From: JACQNR01 sp049515175
GTDB lineage: Bacteria; Acidobacteriota; Terriglobia; UBA7540
Direction: 5' to 3'
Length of the DNA stretch: 11,633 nucleotides
Assembly (NCBI GenBank): GCA_049515175.1
Contig: JBEKUI010000141.1
Span: 1-11,633, forward strand
Under the pieces are notes generated by a model, which was given only the letters and a program-made list of their open reading frames with translations, was not told the DNA's origin and made no database searches. Shown piece after piece: positions 1 to 6,034 of the stretch (the stretch's first letter is position 1; the number at the start of each line of letters is the position of its first letter). Position numbers and translations under genes: made by a program.

Positions 1-1769
1 CCGAGGAGTAAGCCCTCATTGAAGGGCGCGAGCAGAAGCCGGGCGTAGGATGCCCGCAGGACCGTGTTTGTGGATGGGAAATGGTAGGACACGGCAAGGC
101 GCGGCTCGATCTGCCGGGCTCTTGTGAGACCGTTGTAATGGTCACCGCGGACACCGGCATTGACCAACCAGTTGCCCAGTTTGATCGAGTCCTGAACGTA
201 GGCGGATAGTTCCTTGATATCGGCGTGGCCGTCGAAGGTGAACAGGCTGCCGCCGCGGGCGAGGTCGTAGGGAATCAGTCCGGGCGCCAAGTTGGGATTA
301 GTTTGAAGACCGAGCCCGGCGCAGGCGTTCGGGTCGGTGGGGGTGGGGTTGATGTCGGGACTCCCATCGGGATTTAGGCAGACCGGGTTGAATGTCGGGT
401 CGGTGAGCCCGAGGTGGAAGTTTTCGGTCAAAAGCCAGTGATGGACTTGCAATCCACCCTTAATCTCGTGCCGGCCATGAGAATAAGAGAGGTCGGCGCG
501 CGCTCCGATGTTGTTCAGGCGGCGGCCCTGCTGTACAGTCGCGGGCGTGTCCCAGAAGGGATTGCGACTGGGAAAGAATTGAAACCAGTCGAGCCTGTAG
601 AAGGGATTGAACGTCAACAACAGGTTTTGGCCAAACAGGTGCGTGTAACCGGGAGCAATGTTCGTCGAGCGGATCTGCGAGCGCTGATCCTGACCCGTAC
701 CCGCCTGATCGAACGTGTTGGCTTGCTGAAACCAGGAACGCTGCGCGGAAAGATTCATGTGGAGGGTGTCACGTTCGGTGGGCCTCAGGTCGAAGTGATC
801 GAAGATTGTCTCGGAGTTCCCTTTGTCGTGCAAGGTGGTGAATTCCGGCGCGTCCAGGTAGCGGCTCGATCCATCGGAGTTCACAGCCAGGAAATTCCCC
901 CACTTGTCTCCGCCCCACCCGATGTCGAACATTTCCGCCCACGAGCCAAATGATCCGTATTGGGTGTTGAGACCACCGGTTGGCTTCTTTTGGCCCAGCC
1001 CCGAGCGCGAGGTCGTATTGATGATCAGACTGGTGCGATCCCCATACTCGGCCGGTGGGGCTCCCGTCACCAGTTCGAAGGACTGGATGGTGTTGAGGGC
1101 AAGCTGGTTCGAGAAGACCTTGGCTTGCTGATCCGGTATTGGCTGGTTGTCTAGCACGATCTGCGTGTCGGCGTGCTCCCCCAAAGGGTGATAGAAGCCG
1201 TTGGCATCGGCAGCAACGCCGGGCGCGGCATTCGTGACCAGCTCGGCGAAGCCGGTCGACTGATTTTGAATGGGCAGCGTCTGGATGAGCTGCTGGCCGA
1301 CGTCGGTGTGGGCCGTCGGAGTCGGTTCAAGCAGGTCGTTTGCGTCGGCCTCGACGGTGACGCTCGTCGTTGCGGTGCCAAGTTTAAGCCCTATCTTTAA
1401 GGCGATCGGAACGGGTGTGCGGACGTCAACATCTTGCTGATAGGCGGCGAAACCCGGCGCCATCACGCTTACGTGGTAAGGATTATAGGGAATGTTGGGC
1501 AATTCAAAATTCCCCTGGTCATCGGTCTCGACAGTGCGACTGTAGCCAGTGACGGGGTTCCGAATCTCCACAGTAGCCCCTTTTATGACGGCTCCAGACG
1601 GATCCAAGACGGAACCTCGAATCGTGCCCGAGGATAGGCCTTGCCCAAAGGCTGGCCCTGTCATCAGCAAAAGGCACAATACCGCTGAGCCGAGCACAAG
1701 AATCGCCTCAAAATACGCCCCTCTCGGTGCGCGTGGCCCGTTGTTTACACAAATGCGTGATGCAAACAT
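1..1769 (-). CDS. TonB-dependent receptor with carboxypeptidase-regulatory-like domain (Oar-like), 3' end outside window
   Basis: This is an outer-membrane receptor that would import a ligand using TonB/ExbBD energy. The frame is open from ATG at 1769 to the left window edge, giving 589 visible codons with the C-terminus missing. The ATG has a strong Shine-Dalgarno (GAGGAGGAG, 3 bases before it). Residues 1-42 look like a signal peptide with a long N-region and an LVLGSAVLCLLLM core ending AFG/Q. Residues about 48-130 form a carboxypeptidase-regulatory-like beta-sandwich (GTIRGSVLDPSGAVIKGATV). Residues about 150-260 resemble a plug domain (IVLDNQPIPDQQ, then FELVTGAPPAEYGDRTSL). The remainder is aromatic-rich beta-barrel sequence with alternating strands. 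This arrangement is typical of the expanded receptor family of Acidobacteriota. The ligand cannot be read from the sequence. The small His/Cys protein 54 bases upstream hints at a metal, which is inference. Confidence 0.93.
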   Translation of the reverse strand, partial: MFASRICVNNGPRAPRGAYFEAILVLGSAVLCLLLMTGPAFGQGLSSGTIRGSVLDPSGAVIKGATVEIRNPVTGYSRTVETDDQGNFELPNIPYNPYHVSVMAPGFAAYQQDVDVRTPVPIALKIGLKLGTATTSVTVEADANDLLEPTPTAHTDVGQQLIQTLPIQNQSTGFAELVTNAAPGVAADANGFYHPLGEHADTQIVLDNQPIPDQQAKVFSNQLALNTIQSFELVTGAPPAEYGDRTSLIINTTSRSGLGQKKPTGGLNTQYGSFGSWAEMFDIGWGGDKWGNFLAVNSDGSSRYLDAPEFTTLHDKGNSETIFDHFDLRPTERDTLHMNLSAQRSWFQQANTFDQAGTGQDQRSQIRSTNIAPGYTHLFGQNLLLTFNPFYRLDWFQFFPSRNPFWDTPATVQQGRRLNNIGARADLSYSHGRHEIKGGLQVHHWLLTENFHLGLTDPTFNPVCLNPDGSPDINPTPTDPNACAGLGLQTNPNLAPGLIPYDLARGGSLFTFDGHADIKELSAYVQDSIKLGNWLVNAGVRGDHYNGLTRARQIEPRLAVSYHFPSTNTVLRASYARLLLAPFNEGLLL

Positions 1770-1823
1770 GAACTCCTCCTCGCAGATATTTTGTTTTTGA
1801 AATTCGTGAACCGGCGCAAGTAG

Positions 1824-2192
1824 TCAGGCGAGGGGGGGAGGAGCGCGGCTCGGGATGAGGAGCGAAGGGGCTAAGCTGATTGAAGGAGTATTGGCCTGGA
1901 TTGCCCGCGTACACTGGGGAACGCGGAAAGCTGCCGGGCCGTCCGACGCCGGCCGCACCGAGCCCTGCCGTGCCACCTGGCAAGCCGCGCAGAAATGGCC
2001 CAAAGGCGGTTGACTGGTCTGCAAATACGGCTGGATGACTGAGACCTGGCCCGGAATCGTCCCGGGGTTGGAATCAGGTTCGTGATGGTGAATCTCCACC
2101 ACGAAGAGAAGGTGGAGTTGCGCCAACACCGCCAACAAGACCGCAATAAGCTGCGGCCCAGCGTGTCTGCGGAAGCGGGTTGATCTCCCCAA
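1824..2192 (-). CDS. Small membrane-anchored His/Cys-rich protein (DUF2946-like layout), TTG start
   Basis: This is a predicted 122-residue protein. A basic N-terminus (RSTRFRRH) is followed by one hydrophobic segment at about residues 13-33 (LIAVLLAVLAQLHLLFVV), an HHH cluster at 35-37, H66 and a CxxC (C68, C71). The C-terminus is proline-rich and ends RAPPPLA. Small exported proteins with one membrane segment plus His and CxxC residues, often beside TonB receptors, are grouped as DUF2946-like. I see the layout but cannot confirm the family. The frame is open up to 2345. I prefer TTG at 2192 because GGAG lies 6 bases before it, the membrane segment then starts near the N-terminus, and a good promoter sits just upstream at 2233-2260, inside the longer frame. 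The stop is 54 bases before the receptor start, so the two are probably one operon. A periplasmic metal-binding role is inference. Confidence 0.68.
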   Translation of the reverse strand: MGRSTRFRRHAGPQLIAVLLAVLAQLHLLFVVEIHHHEPDSNPGTIPGQVSVIQPYLQTSQPPLGHFCAACQVARQGSVRPASDGPAAFRVPQCTRAIQANTPSISLAPSLLIPSRAPPPLA

Positions 2193-2232
2193 ATCCTGCT
2201 CCAGGATGACTTGAAAATTGCCCCTTGCTTTT

Positions 2233-2260
2233 ATTCTACACCGATGCTCCGCGCATGCAA
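2233..2260 (-). promoter_or_regulatory. Predicted sigma-70 promoter for the His/Cys protein and TonB receptor
   Basis: On the minus strand TTGCAT (2260-2255) and TAGAAT (2238-2233) are separated by 16 bases. The predicted transcript starts near 2226, about 34 bases before the TTG start at 2192. This supports the short version of the downstream gene. It is a motif match only. Confidence 0.45.
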
Positions 2261-2336
2261 AGGGTTGCACGCCAGCCGTCGCCACAGTTCTGCTTGCGTT
2301 TTGCGTTTGAAGCATCGACGAAGGAGGATTTGAACG

Positions 2337-2370
2337 GTAGCGCAAGGCTGGAAAACGGGCCTTGCGCTAC
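2337..2370. repeat. 12-bp perfect inverted repeat in a divergent intergenic region
   Basis: GTAGCGCAAGGC (2337-2348) is the exact reverse complement of GCCTTGCGCTAC (2359-2370), with a 10-base spacer (TGGAAAACGG). It lies between the minus-strand receptor unit and the plus-strand Rieske gene. A TACAAT that could serve as a -10 box for the Rieske gene (2368-2373) overlaps the right arm. The repeat could be an operator, an RNA hairpin or a dispersed palindromic repeat. The sequence does not decide between these. Confidence 0.6.
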
Positions 2371-2467
2371 AATGGCTCCGGTCCGTACCACGACTTGATC
2401 GGCTCGTCGGGGTCGGTCTTCGTATCGAGGAGAGGACGTGGTCAGGAGTTCAGGAGGTTAGCCACCC

Positions 2468-2800
2468 ATGAGCAAGCGGCCAGGGTTCGTGAAAGTTGCC
2501 ACGGCGAGTGAGCTTCCCGAGGGCGCGGTGAAGCACGTGATCGTGCACGACAAGCCCATGGCGCTCTGCCGCGCCGAAGGCAGCTTCCATGCGGTCAACG
2601 CGGTTTGTCCGCATATGGGCGGGCCGCTCGGCAGTGGTAAGCTGGAGGGCTGCGTGCTCGCCTGCCCCTGGCACGGCTGGACGTTCGACGTGCGCACCGG
2701 ATTGCCCGACCATCCCGGCGGTCATTCGACCGCCGCCTATGAGGTGCGCGTCGAGGGCGAGGACGTTCTGGTGGGATGGCTCAAGCGTTCAGGCTCGTAA
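2468..2800 (+). CDS. Rieske [2Fe-2S] ferredoxin-like protein (NirD/biphenyl-dioxygenase-ferredoxin type)
   Basis: A 110-residue soluble electron-transfer protein. The Rieske cluster ligands are intact: C47-x-H49 in AVCPHMGGPL and C66-x2-H69 in LACPWHGWTFD, with 16 residues between the two boxes. The downstream loop (GLPDHPGGHSTAAYEVRVEGEDVLV) matches single-domain Rieske proteins, which usually run to about 100-120 residues. There is no signal peptide or membrane anchor, so it is cytoplasmic, unlike the Rieske subunit of cytochrome bc complexes. AGGAGG lies 10 bases before the ATG, which is slightly long but acceptable. No oxygenase or reductase partner is adjacent, so the redox partner is unknown. 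The next gene starts 52 bases downstream on the same strand and may be cotranscribed. Confidence 0.95.
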   Translation: MSKRPGFVKVATASELPEGAVKHVIVHDKPMALCRAEGSFHAVNAVCPHMGGPLGSGKLEGCVLACPWHGWTFDVRTGLPDHPGGHSTAAYEVRVEGEDVLVGWLKRSGS

Positions 2801-2852
2801 GCAGGGCGGCCACGCCGGCGACATCCACCGGCATCCGTATCGAAACCCAAAG

Positions 2853-3842
2853 ATGAAACTGCAAGGGCTATCGCGAGGGAGTTTGGCTGCTGCGTTCGCG
2901 CTGGCGCTCGCGACGGGCGCGGCGGCGGCGCAGCCGCAGGTTCCCTCGGACGAGGTCCTGCGCGCCGAGGCCCGCCTGGGACTCCAGCGCATGATGGACG
3001 GCGACCTGGAAGGGGCAATTGGAATCTTTCAAGAGATCCAGAAGGCCGACGCGCAGTCGCCGTTGGGCTATCTGCTCGAGGCCGACGCCGTGTGGTGGCG
3101 GATCTACTACTCCACCGCCAACCTGGTGGATCCTGACGTCTTCGCGGCCACGGATTTGCCCACCACCAAATATGACTGGCACTTCCAAGACCTTCTGAAC
3201 ATCACGCTCAACAAATGCGAGGCGCGCATCCGGGCGAAGGAGGATGTCGCGCGGAGCTACCTCTACCAGGGAATGGCTTATGCTTTACGCGGCCGGCTTG
3301 CCGGCCTGCGCGACCAGGACCTGCCCACCGCACGGGCGGGCAAAAAGATGCGCACGGCGTTGCTCAAGGCGGTGGAGTTCGACCCGAGCCTGACCGACGC
3401 CTACCTGGGCCTCGGTATTTACAATTACTTTGTGGACACGCTTTCGGCCATCGTGAAACTGCTGCGCTGGATCATTGGGCTGCCGGGCGGCAGCCGCCTG
3501 GAGGGCCTGCGGCAGATGGAACTCGCCGCGCAAAAGGGCGACCTGTCGCCCGGCGAAGCGAAGTTTTATCTCGCCAAGGACTACTCGCGCCCCGCCGAAC
3601 GCCAGTTCGAGCGCTCGATTCAGCTCTTCCAGGAGTTGGAGCGCGATTATCACCACAACCCTTTCTGGCCCATGATGGTTGCGAGCCTGAATTGCCGCAT
3701 GGGCCGCACGGAGCCGTGCGAGACCGGCTACCGCGACGTCCTCAGAAGGACGGCCCATGCGAAAAACGAAGTTGATGAGGCGCTGCACCGTTCCGCGCAC
3801 CACGCCCTGCAGCGAAGACACCCCAACGAGAAAATTGATTAA
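2853..3842 (+). CDS. Exported TPR-like repeat protein of unknown function
   Basis: A predicted 329-residue protein. The frame is open upstream to 2589, but the ATG at 2853 is chosen because it begins a clear signal peptide (hydrophobic LAAAFALALATG, cleavage about A26/Q27). The upstream extension would overlap the Rieske gene. The mature part is alpha-helical and repeat-like: residues 41-65 (RMMDGDLEGAIGIFQEIQ) and about 165-185 (ALLKAVEFDPSLTDAYLGLG) read as TPR helices. The following block (IYNYFVDTLSAIVKLL, GLPGGSRLEGLRQMELAAQKG) resembles the arrangement in DUF3808/TTC39-type TPR proteins, a weak resemblance from memory. No catalytic motif is visible. It probably acts as a periplasmic or lipid-free scaffold. 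There is no strong Shine-Dalgarno. Its stop abuts an 8-bp tandem repeat and it converges on lipA. Confidence 0.85.
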   Translation: MKLQGLSRGSLAAAFALALATGAAAAQPQVPSDEVLRAEARLGLQRMMDGDLEGAIGIFQEIQKADAQSPLGYLLEADAVWWRIYYSTANLVDPDVFAATDLPTTKYDWHFQDLLNITLNKCEARIRAKEDVARSYLYQGMAYALRGRLAGLRDQDLPTARAGKKMRTALLKAVEFDPSLTDAYLGLGIYNYFVDTLSAIVKLLRWIIGLPGGSRLEGLRQMELAAQKGDLSPGEAKFYLAKDYSRPAERQFERSIQLFQELERDYHHNPFWPMMVASLNCRMGRTEPCETGYRDVLRRTAHAKNEVDEALHRSAHHALQRRHPNEKID

Positions 3843-3877
3843 GTGAATCAGTGATTCAGTGACTCACTGACTCAGTG
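3842..3877. repeat. 8-bp imperfect tandem repeat at a convergent gene junction
   Basis: The units are AGTGAATC, AGTGATTC, AGTGACTC, ACTGACTC and a partial AGTG. The final A of the TPR gene stop (3840-3842) and the whole lipA stop (3864-3866) lie in the repeat, so the last lipA residues are encoded by it. It contains a 15-base near-palindrome, TCAGTGA-C-TCACTGA (3856-3870), which might help end transcription from both sides. No T-tract follows, so a classical terminator is not supported. Confidence 0.75.
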
Positions 3878-4766
3878 CGGTTTGGCTCTGTTCGTGGGCG
3901 TGGTAGGAACTGCGGACGAGGGGGCCGGACTCGACGTGGCGGATGCCCAGGCGCTCGCCCTCGCGCTGGAGCGCCGCGAATTCTTCCGGCTGCCAGAAGC
4001 GCGCGACGGGGAGTTGCTCGCCCGAGGGGCGCAGGTACTGGCCGATGGTCGTGATCTCAACGCCCGCCGCGGCCAGGTCGCCGAGCAGCGCGCAGACCTC
4101 CGCGAAGGTTTCGCCCAGACCGACCATCAGGCCGGACTTGGTGGGAATTGCCGGAGCGATCTCGCGTGAGTGCCGCAACAAGCGGAGCGAGCGGTCGTAG
4201 CGCGAGCCGCGGCGCGCCACGGGATAAAGCCGCGGCACGGTCTCGATATTGTGGTTCAGGATGTCCGGTCGGGCCGCGAGCACGGTCGCGAGCGCCGCGT
4301 CCGAGCCGCGGAAATCGGGAATCAGCACTTCCACCCGGCAGCCGGGAATCTCTCTCCGCAGCGCCGCGATCGTGCGCGCGAAGATCGCTGCGCCGCCGTC
4401 CTTGAGGTCGTCGCGGTCCACCGAAGTCACGACAACGTACTTCAGCCCCATCGCCGCGGCGGCTTCCGCGACGCGCTCGGGCTCTTCCCTATCGACCTCA
4501 CCCGCCGGCTTGCCCTTGGGCACGGCGCAAAATCCGCAGCGCCGCGTGCACTGATCGCCCAAGATCATGAATGTCGCCGTGCGATGGTGCCAGCACTCGC
4601 CGATGTTCGGGCAGCGCGCGCTCTCGCAGACGGTGTGCAGCTCCATCCCGCGCATCAGCCGCTTCAGATCGAAATAGTTCTCGCCACTCGGCAGCCGCAC
4701 CTTCAGCCACTCCGGCCGCCGCGGCGCCCGCGTGGAGGGTTGAATTTGGATGAGGTCGCTTCCCAT
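3864..4766 (-). CDS. lipA: Lipoyl synthase LipA
   Basis: A radical-SAM enzyme that inserts two sulfurs into protein-bound octanoyl groups, making the lipoyl cofactor of 2-oxoacid dehydrogenases and the glycine cleavage system. The protein is 300 residues, the normal family length. The auxiliary-cluster cysteines are present as C47-x4-C52-x5-C58 (CESARCPNIGEC). The radical-SAM cluster is C73-x3-C77-x2-C80 (CTRRCGFC). The C-terminal RSSYHA at 285-290 supplies the serine ligand. Other family blocks are present (VVVTSVDRDDL, PDILNHNIETVPRLY, TKSGLMVGLGE, TIGQYLRPS). The ATG at 4766 gives an N-terminus of expected length. There is no clear Shine-Dalgarno and a promoter-like -10 lies 8 bases away, so the transcript may be nearly leaderless. 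lipB, the usual partner, is not in the window. The C-terminal tail after RSSYHA runs into an intergenic repeat. Confidence 0.98.
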   Translation of the reverse strand: MGSDLIQIQPSTRAPRRPEWLKVRLPSGENYFDLKRLMRGMELHTVCESARCPNIGECWHHRTATFMILGDQCTRRCGFCAVPKGKPAGEVDREEPERVAEAAAAMGLKYVVVTSVDRDDLKDGGAAIFARTIAALRREIPGCRVEVLIPDFRGSDAALATVLAARPDILNHNIETVPRLYPVARRGSRYDRSLRLLRHSREIAPAIPTKSGLMVGLGETFAEVCALLGDLAAAGVEITTIGQYLRPSGEQLPVARFWQPEEFAALQREGERLGIRHVESGPLVRSSYHAHEQSQTALSQ

Positions 4767-4774
4767 GAGTCTTC

Positions 4775-4804
4775 ATTGTAAGCGCGAGCGTGCAATCGGG
4801 GCAA
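4775..4804 (-). promoter_or_regulatory. Predicted promoter immediately before lipA
   Basis: On the minus strand TTGCCC (4804-4799) and TACAAT (4780-4775) are 18 bases apart. The -10 box ends only 8 bases before the lipA ATG, so the predicted start of transcription falls about at the start codon. Motif match only. Confidence 0.4.
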
Positions 4805-4827
4805 GAAAGCAATCCCGACGCGCTGAG

Positions 4828-5775
4828 CTAGGGCTTTCTGTATACAACGTTGTCCACTGCCTCGACACAGACCATCTGCATTTCGCCTGGGCGTTCCTCC
4901 GTAAACGGGCACACCGTGAAGTTACCGAAAGCCTCTACTCCAAAGTCCATGTGCGGATTGACGTCCTTCGGCAGAATTTCGTTGCGGACGCCGAGAATAC
5001 GCTTCGTTCCGATTCGCCAGATCCGCGCACTCGGGGTGCCGTTCCAAAATGAAAGTCGGCCATGAAACTTGAAGCAGGCGCCGATGATGTCGGGGTCCGT
5101 TTGGCACGGTTCGTAAGAAGAATGGACGGCCTTGCCGTAACGCTTGACCGTGGTGTCGTCGGGCAGTTTTTGCGCGGAGTTTGGCTGAAGGCCGGTCGCG
5201 TAGAGGCCTGGGGCTGTCACACAGTTGGGTCGCCGATGTGAGCTCCAAACCGCCGGCCGCGGGCGCAGAACTAACTTCCCGTCAGATGCAAATCCTTGCG
5301 ATTCGACGGTTGCGTCGCAATCTCGCCAGCCAAAAAGATCCCAAACATTCACCCAATGTATTTCACTATTCGACAGGTTCGTCACCAATACTTCAACGTC
5401 CCGGTAGTCTAGATTGGGGTAACCATCTGTGATTTGCCCTTCCAGCAGGAGGCTTCGTCCATTTGGCGAGAAGTCGATAATCGAAAACTCTCTCTTGTCA
5501 GGATGGGGCAATCGAAAAATCTTCTTGCCCTTCTGCCCAGCCTCGACCTGCACGCTGTATTCACAGCCCCGATTTCCGCGGCGCGCCTCCCTCACAATGG
5601 ACACCGTTGAGCCGAAACGGCTTGCGACCTCGCTTCGACGCGTCCTTATGCCGGGGTGTTCAGGACAAGGGGGAGCGTCTCCATTGGCCAGGGCAGAAAG
5701 TGACTTTGGCTCATTTCGCGACCAGGCCGGACACACCAACGTTAGCAGAAAGGCAACATAGAGAACATTCCGCAT
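4828..5775 (-). CDS. Secreted hypothetical protein, Acidobacteriota-type
   Basis: A predicted 315-residue protein. The N-terminus (MRNVLYVAFLLTLVCPAWS) is a signal peptide with likely cleavage near residues 18-20. The mature protein has many cysteines (for example C37, then pairs in the middle and C-terminal half), consistent with disulfides outside the cytoplasm. The middle block (FSPNGRSLLLEGQ) resembles a beta-propeller-like strand. The C-terminal block (FKFHGRLSFWNGTPSARIWR, then IGTKRILGV and later FTVCPFTEERPGEMQMVCVE) recalls a family of uncharacterised secreted proteins I associate with Acidobacteriota. That family memory is uncertain and no function is known to me. A weak AGGT lies 6 bases before the ATG. 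lipA follows 61 bases downstream on the same strand but has its own promoter-like sequence. Confidence 0.85.
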   Translation of the reverse strand: MRNVLYVAFLLTLVCPAWSRNEPKSLSALANGDAPPCPEHPGIRTRRSEVASRFGSTVSIVREARRGNRGCEYSVQVEAGQKGKKIFRLPHPDKREFSIIDFSPNGRSLLLEGQITDGYPNLDYRDVEVLVTNLSNSEIHWVNVWDLFGWRDCDATVESQGFASDGKLVLRPRPAVWSSHRRPNCVTAPGLYATGLQPNSAQKLPDDTTVKRYGKAVHSSYEPCQTDPDIIGACFKFHGRLSFWNGTPSARIWRIGTKRILGVRNEILPKDVNPHMDFGVEAFGNFTVCPFTEERPGEMQMVCVEAVDNVVYRKP

Positions 5776-5861
5776 AGATCAACCTGCAGAGCCAGCCGAT
5801 TATCGACCCGTGCATCAAGAGACGCATACGGGCGGGACTCGACACACTTCCCTGGCTAGGT

Positions 5862-5890
5862 TCTATACAGCAGTTAAAACACTAAAGCAA
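5862..5890 (-). promoter_or_regulatory. Predicted sigma-70 promoter for the secreted hypothetical gene
   Basis: On the minus strand TTGCTT (5890-5885) and TATAGA (5867-5862) are separated by exactly 17 bases. This would give a leader of roughly 80 bases before the ATG at 5775. It is one of the better promoter matches in the window, but a motif match only. Confidence 0.5.
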
Positions 5891-5955
5891 GAACCGACAC
5901 TAAGCGGGATGTGCCGGTGACGCAATTTTTCGAGTTCATCTTGGGGAGCGGCTCG

Positions 5956-5964
5956 TGCGATACT
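5956..5964 (+). promoter_or_regulatory. Possible extended -10 promoter for the permease gene
   Basis: TGCGATACT matches an extended -10 (TGn plus GATACT), with transcription predicted near 5971 and a leader of about 64 bases. No convincing -35 is seen. The leader would contain the palindrome at 5979-6009 as an RNA hairpin. Confidence 0.3.
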
Positions 5965-5978
5965 GTGCGGCTTTCTAG

Positions 5979-6009
5979 CTGTGGCGCCGGTCATAGACCG
6001 ACGCTACAG
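5979..6009. repeat. Strong hairpin-forming palindrome upstream of the permease
   Basis: CTGTGGCGCCGGTC (5979-5992) pairs with GACCGACGCTACAG (5996-6009) over 14 positions, with one mismatch and one G-T pair, around an ATA loop. It ends 25 bases before the permease ATG. Its core (CGGTC ATA GACCG, flanked by GCTACAG) looks like a dispersed extragenic palindrome rather than a gene-specific operator, though it could affect translation of the permease if transcribed. The rest of the 259-base gap 5776-6034 holds only the two promoter matches. Confidence 0.65.
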
Positions 6010-6034
6010 TGTCGCCGGGACTTGAAGAGGCACG

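Noticed and set aside
414..1637. Several short plus-strand open frames opposite the TonB receptor.
   Set aside because: The minus strand carries a continuous receptor frame with signal peptide, regulatory-like domain, plug and barrel features. The plus-strand frames have no domain or ribosome site.
2589..2852. Upstream extension of the TPR-like protein into the Rieske gene.
   Set aside because: It overlaps the Rieske coding region in another frame, and ATG at 2853 starts a proper signal peptide.
3856..3870. Bidirectional intrinsic terminator between the TPR gene and lipA.
   Set aside because: The near-palindrome has almost no loop and no T-tract on either side. It is better described as part of the octamer repeat.
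5941..5960. Possible sigma-54 promoter (GG-N10-GC) upstream of the permease.
   Set aside because: Only the GG and GC dinucleotides match. The surrounding bases do not resemble TGGCAC and TTGC.
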